Shown here: positions 24,675 through 34,220 of the stretch, piece by piece
Numbering within the stretch: the first letter of the stretch is position 1
Layout: every line of letters begins with the position of its first letter
Source of the DNA: Artemia franciscana
Lineage: Eukaryota > Arthropoda > Branchiopoda > Anostraca > Artemiidae
Length of the DNA stretch: 64,000 nt
Reading direction: 5' to 3'
Assembly (NCBI RefSeq): GCF_032884065.1
Contig: NC_088876.1
Location: 248,001-312,000, forward strand
The notes under the pieces: generated by a model
Told to the model about the DNA's origin: nothing
Databases searched by the model: none
What the model saw: the letters and a program-made list of their open reading frames with translations, nothing else
Translations under genes and position numbers: made by a program

Positions 24675-24867
24675 CATAAACAAAGCTCAAGGGCAATCAT
24701 TAGAAAATTGCGGTATAGATCTAAATACGGATTGTTTTTCCCATGGACAATTATATGTTTCATGTTGTTTACCGACTTCAAGAGTCGGTAAACCTAACAA
24801 TCTATTTATATGCACAGACAATGGGACAGCGAAGATTGTTGTATATTCACAAGTTTTACGTAGTTGA
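24675..24867 (+). pseudogene. C-terminal remnant of Helitron Pif1-type helicase
   Basis: An open stretch reads [16 protein letters not shown], then [10 protein letters not shown], then [16 protein letters not shown] and ends ...VVYSQVLRS and a stop. NKAQGQS, HGQLYVA-like and SRVG-PNNLF-like blocks are the last conserved motifs of Helitron/Pif1 superfamily 1 helicases. Only these ~64 residues remain. Four or five extra codons sit between the SC and SRVG motifs, made by an 11-bp inverted repeat (24767-24777 / 24783-24793). The frame is uninterrupted across this insertion. The (TA)n tract follows directly. Confidence 0.85.
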
Positions 24868-24869
24868 AA

Positions 24870-24872
<3 letters not shown>

Positions 24873-24942
<70 letters not shown>
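24873..24942. repeat. (AT)n microsatellite inside the Helitron
   Basis: A perfect 70-bp AT dinucleotide tract between the helicase stop codon and the 3' hairpin region. Confidence 0.95.
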
Positions 24943-24945
<3 letters not shown>

Positions 24946-25088
24946 CAGGTGGGACACAGGGACACAACTACAATGGCGCGTAACTAATACGGCGCGTAAC
25001 GAATTTCGCGCGCGGAGGGGCTTGGGGGGGCGAAGCACCCCCGCCAACTAGGTGTAGGTGTAGCGCGAAGCGCCACACCAACAGCTAG

Positions 25089-25294
25089 TAGGATATATTT
25101 ACTTATGCTGAGGGTGACGTAATCTTGTTTGATTTGGTATATTTATTGGGAATGACACAATCTCGCTTGACCTGTTTCTTCAGGGGCCCATGGGGAATCC
25201 ACACTCAAACTGAAGACGGTATATACAAAGGATGCTACGTAATTCTTCAAAAGATGTTTCTCTTTCTTCAAGATTTTTCTTCCCTTTTATTTTC
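25089..25294 (+). other. ~206-bp segment between Helitron end and resumed arm homology
   Basis: Homology to the left arm resumes at 25295 (TTCCAGATATTTTTCTT). The sequence between the Helitron terminus and this point has no left-arm counterpart. It is either older insert DNA into which the Helitron moved, or sequence deleted from the left arm (junction near 9690). Confidence 0.55.
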
Positions 25295-25739
25295 TTCCAG
25301 ATATTTTTCTTAAAGAAAAATTCATCAGGACACCATTATATTCAACTGATTTTTGTCCACTTAGGATTCAAAAGTCCCACCCCTCAATGGAACTCTGCAC
25401 TAGACGTCTGAACAAAGAAAATCTTCCTAATATTGTGATTCAGGGAATACCTTCTACTTTATAACAAATTTCACGCACTGAGGATTCACTGTATAGTTCC
25501 TACAAAATATAAATTTGGATTCGGTTCAAGAAGGGTCATAAATTGAAAGTTTCTTTCGTTAAATTCAAAATCTACTGTGCTAGATCATGAAGGCGCTAAC
25601 AGAAATGTATTCACAGTCTAAACTGGGGCTTGGGAAAGTCTTTTCAAGTACCAATTCTTTTATTTTTCTTGCGGAGGATACCGGTGGATGTTTTTAATTT
25701 ACCACAAATTAATTTAGAAATGACTCTAATTTTTCTTTT

Positions 25740-26835
25740 TTAAATCATTCTTGATCCCCCTCCCCCTTCGTGGAATATTCTTCGCACAAATCCTGCCTCC
25801 ACAAGCCCTTATTAGAAAAATGTTCCCAAAGAAAATTTCCCCTGAAGAATTTATCCTGTGGAAAATCTCTTCCACTCTACGGAAAGATACTCTAGAAAAT
25901 TCTAACTTGGTGAAAGTTTGCCCCCCCCCCAGCCAATTATCGTTGATAACTCAACATGTGAAGTTGAGTTGGGAAAGAAAGAGTAAGACAAATAAAGGAA
26001 TTTTGTTTAGGAATTCTGGCAAACTTTCGTAGTGTAAAATTTCTCCTGAAACATTCACCACCTGGAAACTTCCCTCCCCACGAAAATTCTTCTCTTCGAA
26101 AAACCAATCCAATAGAAGATTCACTGCTATCGCCTAGAAAATTGTTTTAATTAATCTCAATAAACAATATTATACGTAAACAACGGGCAAATTTTATGAC
26201 TTAAAAATCTTACCCAGGTTCCTTGGGGTTTTATATTATTATAATATAATGTCAGACAAAATGAAAAAAAATTATAAAAGGGTATGTCAGACAAAAAAAA
26301 AAGTGTCCCTCCCCTTCTTTTTGTTACTTTAAAAGGTTAATATAACTTTTCAGTTCCGTTTAAGTGAGTCCTTATCCGATATTTTAGGATTATTGGTTTG
26401 ATGTCCAGCCCTGGAAGGAAAAAACAACATACAAACAAACACACATCTGTGATCTATCTCTGGCAAAATAAAATTATAATTTTTACATTTTTGCTGATGG
26501 GAGCTTGAAGCTTCCACAGAAGAGTATTTGGATACGCTGAGTCTGATGGTGTGACCTTCAATAGGATTCTTTGAAGTTGAAAGAGGGATTCCCTCTTTTT
26601 TGAAAATCAGGCAATTTTTTTCAGGCACGTAGCTTTTGATGAGTAACACTAAATTCAATCGATATTGTTTATTTAAAATTAATAATAAATTAATAAAAAT
26701 GATAAGAATATAATAATAATAATAATAAATAACAATAATAATAAAATAAGCACACACTGATTCTTTTAATATATCTCTTGATATCAAAATTCTGTTTTTT
26801 GGAGTTTTGGTTACTATTGAACCGGTTTGGTATTG
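25740..26835 (-). repeat. Family A copy, diverged, lacking the tail
   Basis: Reverse orientation. It starts in GGGAATATTC / GGAAAATTTCC-type modules, passes the middle modules (degenerate), a T/A tract and CAAACACACATCTGTGATC. It then has GGGAGCTTGAAGC and ends at TTGGTTACTATTGAACCG; the head palindrome is missing. An A/T-rich insertion (TAATAATAATAA, about 26690-26750) interrupts the head module. A 145-codon minus frame across it is incidental. Confidence 0.7.
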
Positions 26836-28239
26836 AGATTATATCTTATCTCAATACTTGAGTAGTGCCTAATTCTGGGCAGCTATTTTTTAAACAATGA
26901 AGATTTTGAATTCACTGTTATATAGGAGAAAAATCCTGCAAGCAACTTTTAAAAAATCACACTCTTCTCAAGTACTTGGATGGGGGAGTAAACATCAATG
27001 TCAGCATAAAATTCTTTCAAAATTGTAGATGAGGAACATTGGCAACATTTCCTAAATTGTCAACTCCCTATGAAAAATTAATCATAGACTGCTTAGGCAC
27101 TAATTTTGCCTCAATTACTACAAAAAAAAAAAATTTACTCTGTGTTTAGGTTCTTAAGATTACCAAGAGGGAGTCATTCCAGAAAAAAAAATTCAATTTA
27201 CTTGCCAGGACATCGTGACTCCTGGAAGAAGACTCTATACTAAATCCAATAAAGGGTCATTTGAGTTAATATGCGATTAAACCAAGGTTTAAAACGTTAA
27301 ATAGAGCGTTGAATAGCTTGCTTACCCCTTACACTTGGTGCTCTTTGACCACACCCTTTTTAATACTTTCAAGATCGTATAACCATAATACTGCAACAAA
27401 TGCAAATCAGAAAGCTAGGATTAAGGTGGGTAGTCTGCTATTAGGGATCCTGAAAATAGTATTCTACAGAACTTAAACTTCTTCAGTTTTGTTCAATAGT
27501 AGAGTTTAATGGTACTCATGATAAATTGCAATGTATACTTATTCATAAAGGAGCTGATCTACTAGTTATGCTTGCAAACGACTTATTGAACCTTTCCTAC
27601 ATTTTCCAAGAATACTCTTTTACTTATGAGCTTCTCCAAGAAGAGTATAAGCACATTGGTTTCTATTCTGATGCTCAAAAATTAATTTTTTTTTACCATT
27701 TAACTATAAAGGAAGTAAAAATTCAGTAAGTTTATCTAGCTCTGAAGTTCTTTTTCTAAGCAGCTTTACCCGGGCATATATATTGGAGCAAATCTGAAAG
27801 AAACTGTAAACCTGGTAAATAATGAAATGATTTACTTATACGATTTGGGTTGCATATGCATCCCTGGCTTCAATTTTTTTTAAGTAGAATTCAATGTTCT
27901 CAGTTGTATAATAGCCAGACAGTTCCTAACCTACTTATTCCTACTCATGTTTGGTCTTTTTTCAACTATGGTAAGAGAAAGAAAGTTTGCCACCGTTTTA
28001 AATTTGCTATGTATTTGATCGAACTGCCATTATGGACCAGCAATTCTTTACTGCAGAGAAAGCATCGATTAGTAAACCTAGTTAGGGGTGTTGAAAAGTT
28101 TGTTTTTCTTTATTTATTTTTATTTTTATTTTTTACTAAATACCTGGAACCTCCCCATCTTTAGTCATTTCTGTTTCAGTAAAATAAACTTACTGAATTT
28201 CTGATCGTTTTTTAAATAATACTTGGAAATCTGCCACCT
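26836..28239. other. Unassigned AT-rich region
   Basis: Frames of 67 codons (27526-27729) and 104 codons (27850-28164) on the plus strand show no recognised motif, and the second is dominated by Phe/Leu codons from T runs. No repeat copy was recognised. Confidence 0.35.
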
Positions 28240-28922
28240 CCTTCATAGCAATGTTTCTTTCCCCATGAAAGTTTCTTCATGGAAAATTCTCACCACGTAA
28301 TCCCCTCCCCATGACCCCCTTCATTAACAAAAATCCCCCTGAAAACATTTTTATACTTCCCAAGAACCAGTAACAATTTGTAAACAATGGGCAAAGTTCA
28401 TTACTTACAGCCCTTTTTTCCCAGGACTCTTGGGGATTGAATCATCCACAAGGACATAGTTATTATATTTTTTGACCATGCTGAACAAAACATAAATCTT
28501 GAAATTTAGACCGGGTGAATTCGGGAAAAAAATGAGCATGGGAGGAGGCGTAGTTGGCCTTCCATTTTTTAGTCACTTAAAAAGGGTACTTAAACTTTTA
28601 TTTTTCGTTCGAATGAGCCCTCTTAGAATATTATAGAACCACTGGGCCGATATGATCACCCCTGGACGGAAAGAAAAACAAAAACAAACACGCATCCGTG
28701 ATCCTTCTTCTGCCAAAAAATAACAAAATTCCAGAATTTTTCAGATAGGAGCTTGAAACCCCTACAGTAGAGCTCTCTAATACGCTGAATCTAATGATTG
28801 ATTTTCATTAGGAATTTACAACTTTTAGGGGATGTTTCCCCTTTTTTAAAAATAAGGCAAATTTTCCCAGGCACTCAGCTTTTGATGGGTAAGACTAAAC
28901 CTAATGAAACTTATATATTTGA
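28240..28922 (-). repeat. Family A fragment (middle and head-proximal part)
   Basis: Reverse-orientation copy from the Pro-codon-like CCCC-rich block (28290-28330) through GTAAACAATGGGCAAAG, the middle module, the CACGCATCCGTGATC block and GGGAGGTTGAAACCCC-like sequence. It ends at AAACTTATATATTTGAAAAC, where another head in the opposite orientation takes over. Confidence 0.75.
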
Positions 28923-29222
28923 AAACAAACAGTTCGTGGTAACGAACTGTAGCAAGGAACGACTCGGCTCAATAGCAATCAAAACTCTAAGAAACGGAAT
29001 TTTGATACCAATAATTACATTAAAAGAATTGTATTTTAACACTGATTTGAAGTATATAAATTTCATCTAGTCTAGTCTTACCCATTAAAAGTTAAGGGCC
29101 AGATAAAGTATGCCTTATTATAGAAAATAGGAGGAAACATTGCGAAAATCAACCATCAGATTCAGCGTATCAGAGATATATCAGTAATAATGTCAGAAGC
29201 CCCGAAACACCGAATTATTTTC
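28923..29222 (+). repeat. Family A head fragment
   Basis: The head palindrome near 28927-28947 and ~250 bp of the head module in plus orientation, cut off before the T-rich tract. It ends in AATGTCAGAAGCCCCGAAAC...TTTTCTTTTC directly before the next head. Confidence 0.8.
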
Positions 29223-30425
29223 TTTTCAAACAGTTCGTGGTAAGGAACTGTAGTAAGAGGCGACCCGGCTCAATAGTAAACGAAACTCTAAAAAACGGAA
29301 TTTTGATGCTAAAAGATACATCAAAAGAATCGAATTTTTACGCTGATTCTAAATATATAAGTTTCAATTAATTTAGTCTTTGTCATCAAAAGTTACGAGC
29401 CTGAGAGGAAAAAAGGAGGAAACATCCCCTAAAAGTCATAGAATCTTAACGAAAATCACACTATCGCATTCGGTATATCAGAGAACTCTATAGCAAAAAT
29501 TTCAAGCTCCTATCTAAAAAATGTGGAATTTTGTATTTTTTGCCAGAAGACAGATCATAGATGCATGTTTATTTGTTTGTTTGTTTTGTTTTTCCAGGGA
29601 TGATCGTAACGACCCACTGGTCCTAGAATGTCGTGAGAGAGCTCATCCTAACGGAAATTAAAAGTTTGGGTGCCCTTTTAAGTAACCAAAAAAATTAGAG
29701 TGCACCTAGACCCTGTCCCACACTCATTTTTTTCCAATAGTTACCGGATCAAAATTCTGAGATGGCCATTTTGTTCAAAATAGTCGACAGAACCTAATAA
29801 ATATGTCTTTGGGTACGACTTGCTCCCCCACAGTCCCCATGGGAGGGGCTGCAATTTACAAACTTTGACCAGTGTTTACATATAGTAATGGTTATTGGGA
29901 AGTGTAGAGACGTTTTAGAAGATTATTTGGTTGGGGGGAGGGGTCTAGGGGAAGGGGTCACGCGAGGGGATCTTTCCATGGTGGAATTTATCATGGGGGA
30001 AGAGAATTTCCTTGAGGGAGGCGCAGGATTTTCTAGCATTATTTAATAAACATTGTTAATTAAATAGAAAAACATTCTTTATTATCATAAAAGTTTTTTT
30101 TTAGCTGAAAGTAAGAAGCAGCAATAAAACCTAAAACAAACAGAAATTATTACGCATATGACGGGCTCACTTCCTCCTAATACCTAGCTCTTTACGCTAA
30201 AGTATTTTTAGTTTCAACTATTTATTCTACGGCCTTTGTGATTCAGGGGTCATTCTTGAGGAATTCGGCATTAGTTCAAAGAGCGAGGTATTGACGAGGA
30301 GGCGAGCCCCCTCATATAAGTAATAAGAACATTCGAATATAGAAGTTCATTACGTAAGTTAATTCGTAAGTTTTGTAAATTTTTTATTAATAAAAACTTT
30401 CCTAAAAAATTAAAAGTTCTAGTTG
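29223..30425 (+). repeat. Family A copy truncated at 3' side
   Basis: Plus orientation. Head palindrome with one change (GGTAAGGAACTG), head module, T-rich tract, first middle module, GTTTACATATAGTAATGG, purine-rich block and the TTACGCATATGA...CTCTTTACGCTAAAG region. It stops in AAAATTAAAAGTTCTAGTTG at about 30425. The second middle module and tail hairpin are missing, replaced by the start of the 30.4-33.7 kb element. Confidence 0.8.
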
Positions 30426-31261
30426 TTGTTCTCAAAACACCAAGTTTAGCCTGTAATGAGGTTTGACGGTTCTATGTTGTTATTTACAGATAAAATTGGT
30501 AAAATCCAGCATAAAAGAAAAGACTTCGGGCTTCACGAATATGATTTCTGTTTGTAAGAACAATGGTGCATTTTTTACTGCAGTTGAGAAAAAAGTCAGA
30601 TTTTTGTCAACAAATTTCTATCACAAAAGCTAAATACTCGAGACTTTTTATGACGAAGTATTTTTTTTTATATTAAAAATGACATCCAATTTAATTCCGA
30701 ATACATAGACCTAAGAAAAGAGTTATAATAAGTCCCAATAATAAAAATTTGGTTTAGTAGTCTGCTACCTAGCAGGAAGTTGTTGTTTTTTCATCACGTG
30801 ACAGGGAGAATAAATTCCTGGACAGATGGAAAGTCGTTGAACCTGAAGTGATGATGCATTGCTGTCAAAATAAAGGTAAAGCTTCAACCTCCTGTTCAAC
30901 TATCTCAAGCCAGTTGGTAAGATAATGAACATCTCTGGACTCAAAGAGATTATAGTACAGAAAACTCCTGCTTCATGGTGCTACTGAAAATGTATTTCAA
31001 GCATTAGAATAGAAGAATACTACTAAGCTATTAATGCCTACTGCACACTGTATGAGGTCTTACTAGCCCTCTCCTGGGAGTCCTTGGAAGAGTATTACTT
31101 CGAAGCACAAGAAAACTTATCCCGTCTGGACCAGCTGGGTAGTTCCATTGAGTTATGCTACAAAGTTCATTTGCAAACAATGCTGACACGTTCACTACAC
31201 TTAGGGAGGCGAACGATGCCTAAATTTCTTTGGCACCCATATTAAATGCCATCAACACCCT
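30426..31261 (+). other. Upstream part of the HADDTDV-family relic, not clearly coding
   Basis: Sequence between the truncated family A copy and the first recognisable coding block. Fragments such as LSWESLEEYYFEAQENLSRLDQLG (positions about 31060-31130; Glu/Leu-rich) suggest former coding, but stops occur in all frames. The N-terminal half of the family protein would be expected here. Confidence 0.35.
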
Positions 31262-33664
31262 ATGAAATGCGTCACCCACGTTTGCTTTCTGCTGGCAGTT
31301 TTTGGAAATGCTTTAAATAGCAATGTAGTTTATCATGCTGAACTAGGCTGTGACTGGGAATTTCATTTGACAGCTACTACTCAAATGTTGCCAGACTTGG
31401 CGGTGGTTGACCATCCTCAGTATGCAAAATGTCTCATGCAGCACCTATCAGACATGTAAAGTCTACCACAAACCTTTCCTGATGTACACAGTATGTTCAT
31501 GAAAGTATTCTTCGCAGTGAAGAGAACACACATCGGGCTCACAGCCACCTGGTCCGATCGGATACTGGAATGTACAGTGAACAAGGATGTAAAGACGATG
31601 GCCGGAATAATAGGAGAACAAATGGATGATAGACAGACTGAAGCTTGGATTCTCTTCTTACCGATTTCTACTACCGTCAGCAATGACTTCCTGCAAGTAG
31701 TGAACGTATCCACAGAGACATTGAAATATCTTGAAGACAATCTGTCGACGACGACGAGATTACAACTTTCGCGAGACAGATTTGAGACATTTTCACTACA
31801 TGCGGCAATCCTTTCAGAAGAGTGGACTTCAACCTAGTGAATATTTTGACGTCAGAAGTTGTGGACGATGAGAAGATTATTTATGATATTACTTGTGCAG
31901 CCAAAAAAGGAAAAGAGGTGGTTGAGTATTTTCTTCGCAACAGGAAAGAAGATGTGAAAAAGGTTTCAGTCCGAACTTTACCTTCAGAGAGAAAAACTCA
32001 GAAAGCGAACGGTATTCCTACAATTGATCTCCTGATCTTTGAGGTAACAGCTTGGAAGAGAATCTTTAATGCTCAGTTTAGTTACGGAGAAGAAAGAGAG
32101 AAAGCAGTTGCAAAGATCCTCACAAAGGAGATGCATCCTTTCCCTCCATTCATTTTTGAACATCCTCCACAACAATCAACCAAAGACATCCTCTGGCTGG
32201 AAAATAAGGACGGGAACTAAGCTGTCCAGTTGAACTGGCTAACAAAAAAAGGAGGACTTGCAGCTTGGCCGGTGAAGTTGAAATCGAAGAAACAACATTA
32301 GCTACAGTACACGTCATTGACCTAATGTTCAAGAAAAGGTCAGCTTGCCAGGTTTGAAACAGTCAAATCCTTCACGGAAGGATTTATTCTGTTGCTGCTG
32401 AATAATATTCCAGTGGGTATTCCTGAAGTCCACTTTGTCACAGATTGGTACAACGGGCTGTTTTGGAAGCTCACGGACACTGGAGAGTCATTCTCCTTGA
32501 AATCAGCATGCAGACTTCTACGAGGGAAAGGGAAAAACCTCCAGATTTCCACTCTTAGCACAATTGAATAATTGGATGCCGCAGTTGCAATCTAAGTGTC
32601 TAAAAGCCACCTCCTCGAAATTCTGTATGAAACCTTGGAGTAAATGGGTGATCAGCTTCCAAGCGCACTCAAAAGTTTTCTCTCAGGTGGATTCAAGGAG
32701 AGATTCAAAGTGTCTTTCGTCAAGTGTGGTTGCAGTCAAACTTTACCAGAACACTTTGCCTACGAGGAATGCTTGCCTTTCAGCCGCGAAGAGGCTGGCC
32801 AATACCTTCTGACACATATCAAGTACACTAACCGTTACGCTTGTAGCATCGTTGTACATGCCGACGACACAGATGTGGCAGTAGCCTGTTTTCATATTTC
32901 GGAGAGCTTCAAGATTGGGGACTGAGCAAACTTTACTTGAAGTTCCCGACTTACATTATCCCAGTACACGAGCTAGCGGACGGAGTCCACTTGTCCAAAG
33001 AGGATTAGATTATGGTATCGTTCGTGCACTGTCTATCAGGGTGTGACACAACGAACTTTTTCTTCGGCTTCGGGAAAGCTTCTTTCTTAGACACCAGCGG
33101 CGTCTCCAACTTTTGCCTCAAAAATGGTGTCTTTCACGGAGTGGATTAAGGACGCAGAAGGGAAGCTTTCAGTCGAGATTCTTAGAAAAGTCTACAGCCT
33201 ATCAAAACCTCTGGTCATTGAAATGTACGGTAAACATGCCAGATTCAGTTTACTGGCCAGTTTAAGGGCTTACAAATGGCACCAGAAAGAAGATGTGGGA
33301 AGACTGCAACCTTTTGATAACACCTTCAAGCCATGCGTACAAAGAGTCATATTCGCTTCACAGATAATCTTGTTGTCAGTACAGGCTCAGCCGAAAATTC
33401 CAAGTCCACTCCTCTACAGATGGAAGATGGATGAAGGTGGAATGGATTTGGTCGTCTCAACCTGTGAAGAAGCATCATGCCTGGAAGATTACTGCAGATG
33501 CAAAAAGTCGAAAATGCAGAAAAGAAAGTAGCTGCTCAAAAATGAAAGGATACTGCAGCTTATGCTCCTGCCGAAAAAGGAGGAGGACATGCGGGGAGTC
33601 TGACCTTTCCTCATCTAAATTCCTGGAAGAAGAAATGAGGAATATTTTTGAAAGTTTTATTTGA
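31262..33664 (+). pseudogene. Frameshifted relic of the HADDTDV / LSGCDTT gene family
   Basis: Pieces in successive frames make up one degraded protein. 31262-31837 is in one frame with an in-frame stop at ~31460; it includes WSDRILECTVNKDVKTMAGI. 31822-32220 is shifted. 32350-32925 includes CGCSQTLPEH, SREEAGQYLL and HADDTDVAVACFH. Then a shifted stretch to ~33120 has FPTYIIPVHEL and HCLSGCDTTNFFFGFGKA with an internal TAG. 33124-33531 and 33431-33664 give PSPLLYRWK and a Cys-rich tail (CEEASC, CRCKK, CSKMKGYC, CSCRKRRR). This order matches a multi-copy family of uncharacterised proteins that I know from arthropod and cnidarian genomes. The Asp motif suggests a metal-dependent enzyme, possibly nuclease-like; that is inference. 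At least four frameshifts or stops make it dead. Codon content is clearly less AT-rich than the flanks. Confidence 0.75.
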
Positions 33665-34112
33665 TACTTTATAGTTTTAATCTCAACAGCTCCCTGATCA
33701 GTTACTATTACCTACTTTTACGGGTAGGCCGAGTAAGACAAATTCAATGTGCCGACGGAACACATCTGTGAAGCCAAATTCTTCCATCTAGTAAACAGCT
33801 CAGTCGTATCAGTGGCAAATCAGGTCACAAAAAGGTAATTGCAGACCCCTTAGTCCAACAGAGAACAAGTTCGTTCATTCTAGAAAAACACTTTTTGTAG
33901 TCAACCTTTTTTTCAAACCTAATTTTATTTTTAAGTAAAAGTTATAGATTTTAAACAGTTAGTAAGTTTGATGTATTTCTACCCTTTGAAGAAAAAAAAA
34001 CTATGTCCCATTTCATGATACGGCTAGTGATCATTTCAGTGATAATATAAAAAAAATTGTAAATTGACGAAAATAAAAATTACTTTTTCTATATATATTT
34101 TTTAGCTCAAAT
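33665..34112. other. AT-rich spacer between two dead elements
   Basis: No coding signal. It ends at the microsatellite-like tail of the retrotransposon. No terminal repeat of the preceding relic was found. Confidence 0.45.
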
Positions 34113-34220
34113 TAATAATAATAATAGTAATAATTTATTTATCACCCACTTCACAAAACAGAGGTTAAGTGGAGTAAAATACAAAAAAAAACCAGCAAAA
34201 GTAATACAAAAGATACAAAT

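Larger units (their letters stand above)
24094..25088 (+). mobile_element. Internally deleted Helitron
   Basis: The 3' end is diagnostic: a hairpin 25057-25079 (arms GGTGTAGCGC / GCGCCACACC, loop GAA) five bases before CTAG at 25085-25088, followed by T. This fits Helitron termini (3' CTRR, insertion between A and T). Inside are a promoter-like region, an N-terminal coding block and the last part of a Pif1-type helicase. The Rep (HUH) domain and most of the helicase are missing, so it is non-autonomous. The 5' end is uncertain: homology to the left arm stops at about 24093, and the first ~30 bp (TATATGTATAAAAATAAG) look like Helitron 5' sequence, but a TC start next to A could not be fixed. 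Confidence 0.85.
19945..25645 (-). repeat. Right arm of the large inverted duplication
   Basis: Reverse-complement counterpart of 9090-14340, with the same order of anchors. It contains private insertions: poly(A) at 22219-22261 and a 1.2 kb insert holding a Helitron at about 24094-25294. It lacks SINE-1, the (TA)n at 12.4 kb and the 250-bp insert at 9213-9466. By eye the arms have clearly diverged, well over 10 per cent with many indels, so this is an old duplication rather than an assembly artefact. Confidence 0.85.

Noticed and set aside
27526..28164. Two plus-strand frames of 67 and 104 codons as exons
   Set aside because: No motif or convincing splice sites, and the second frame ends in T-run derived Phe/Leu codons.
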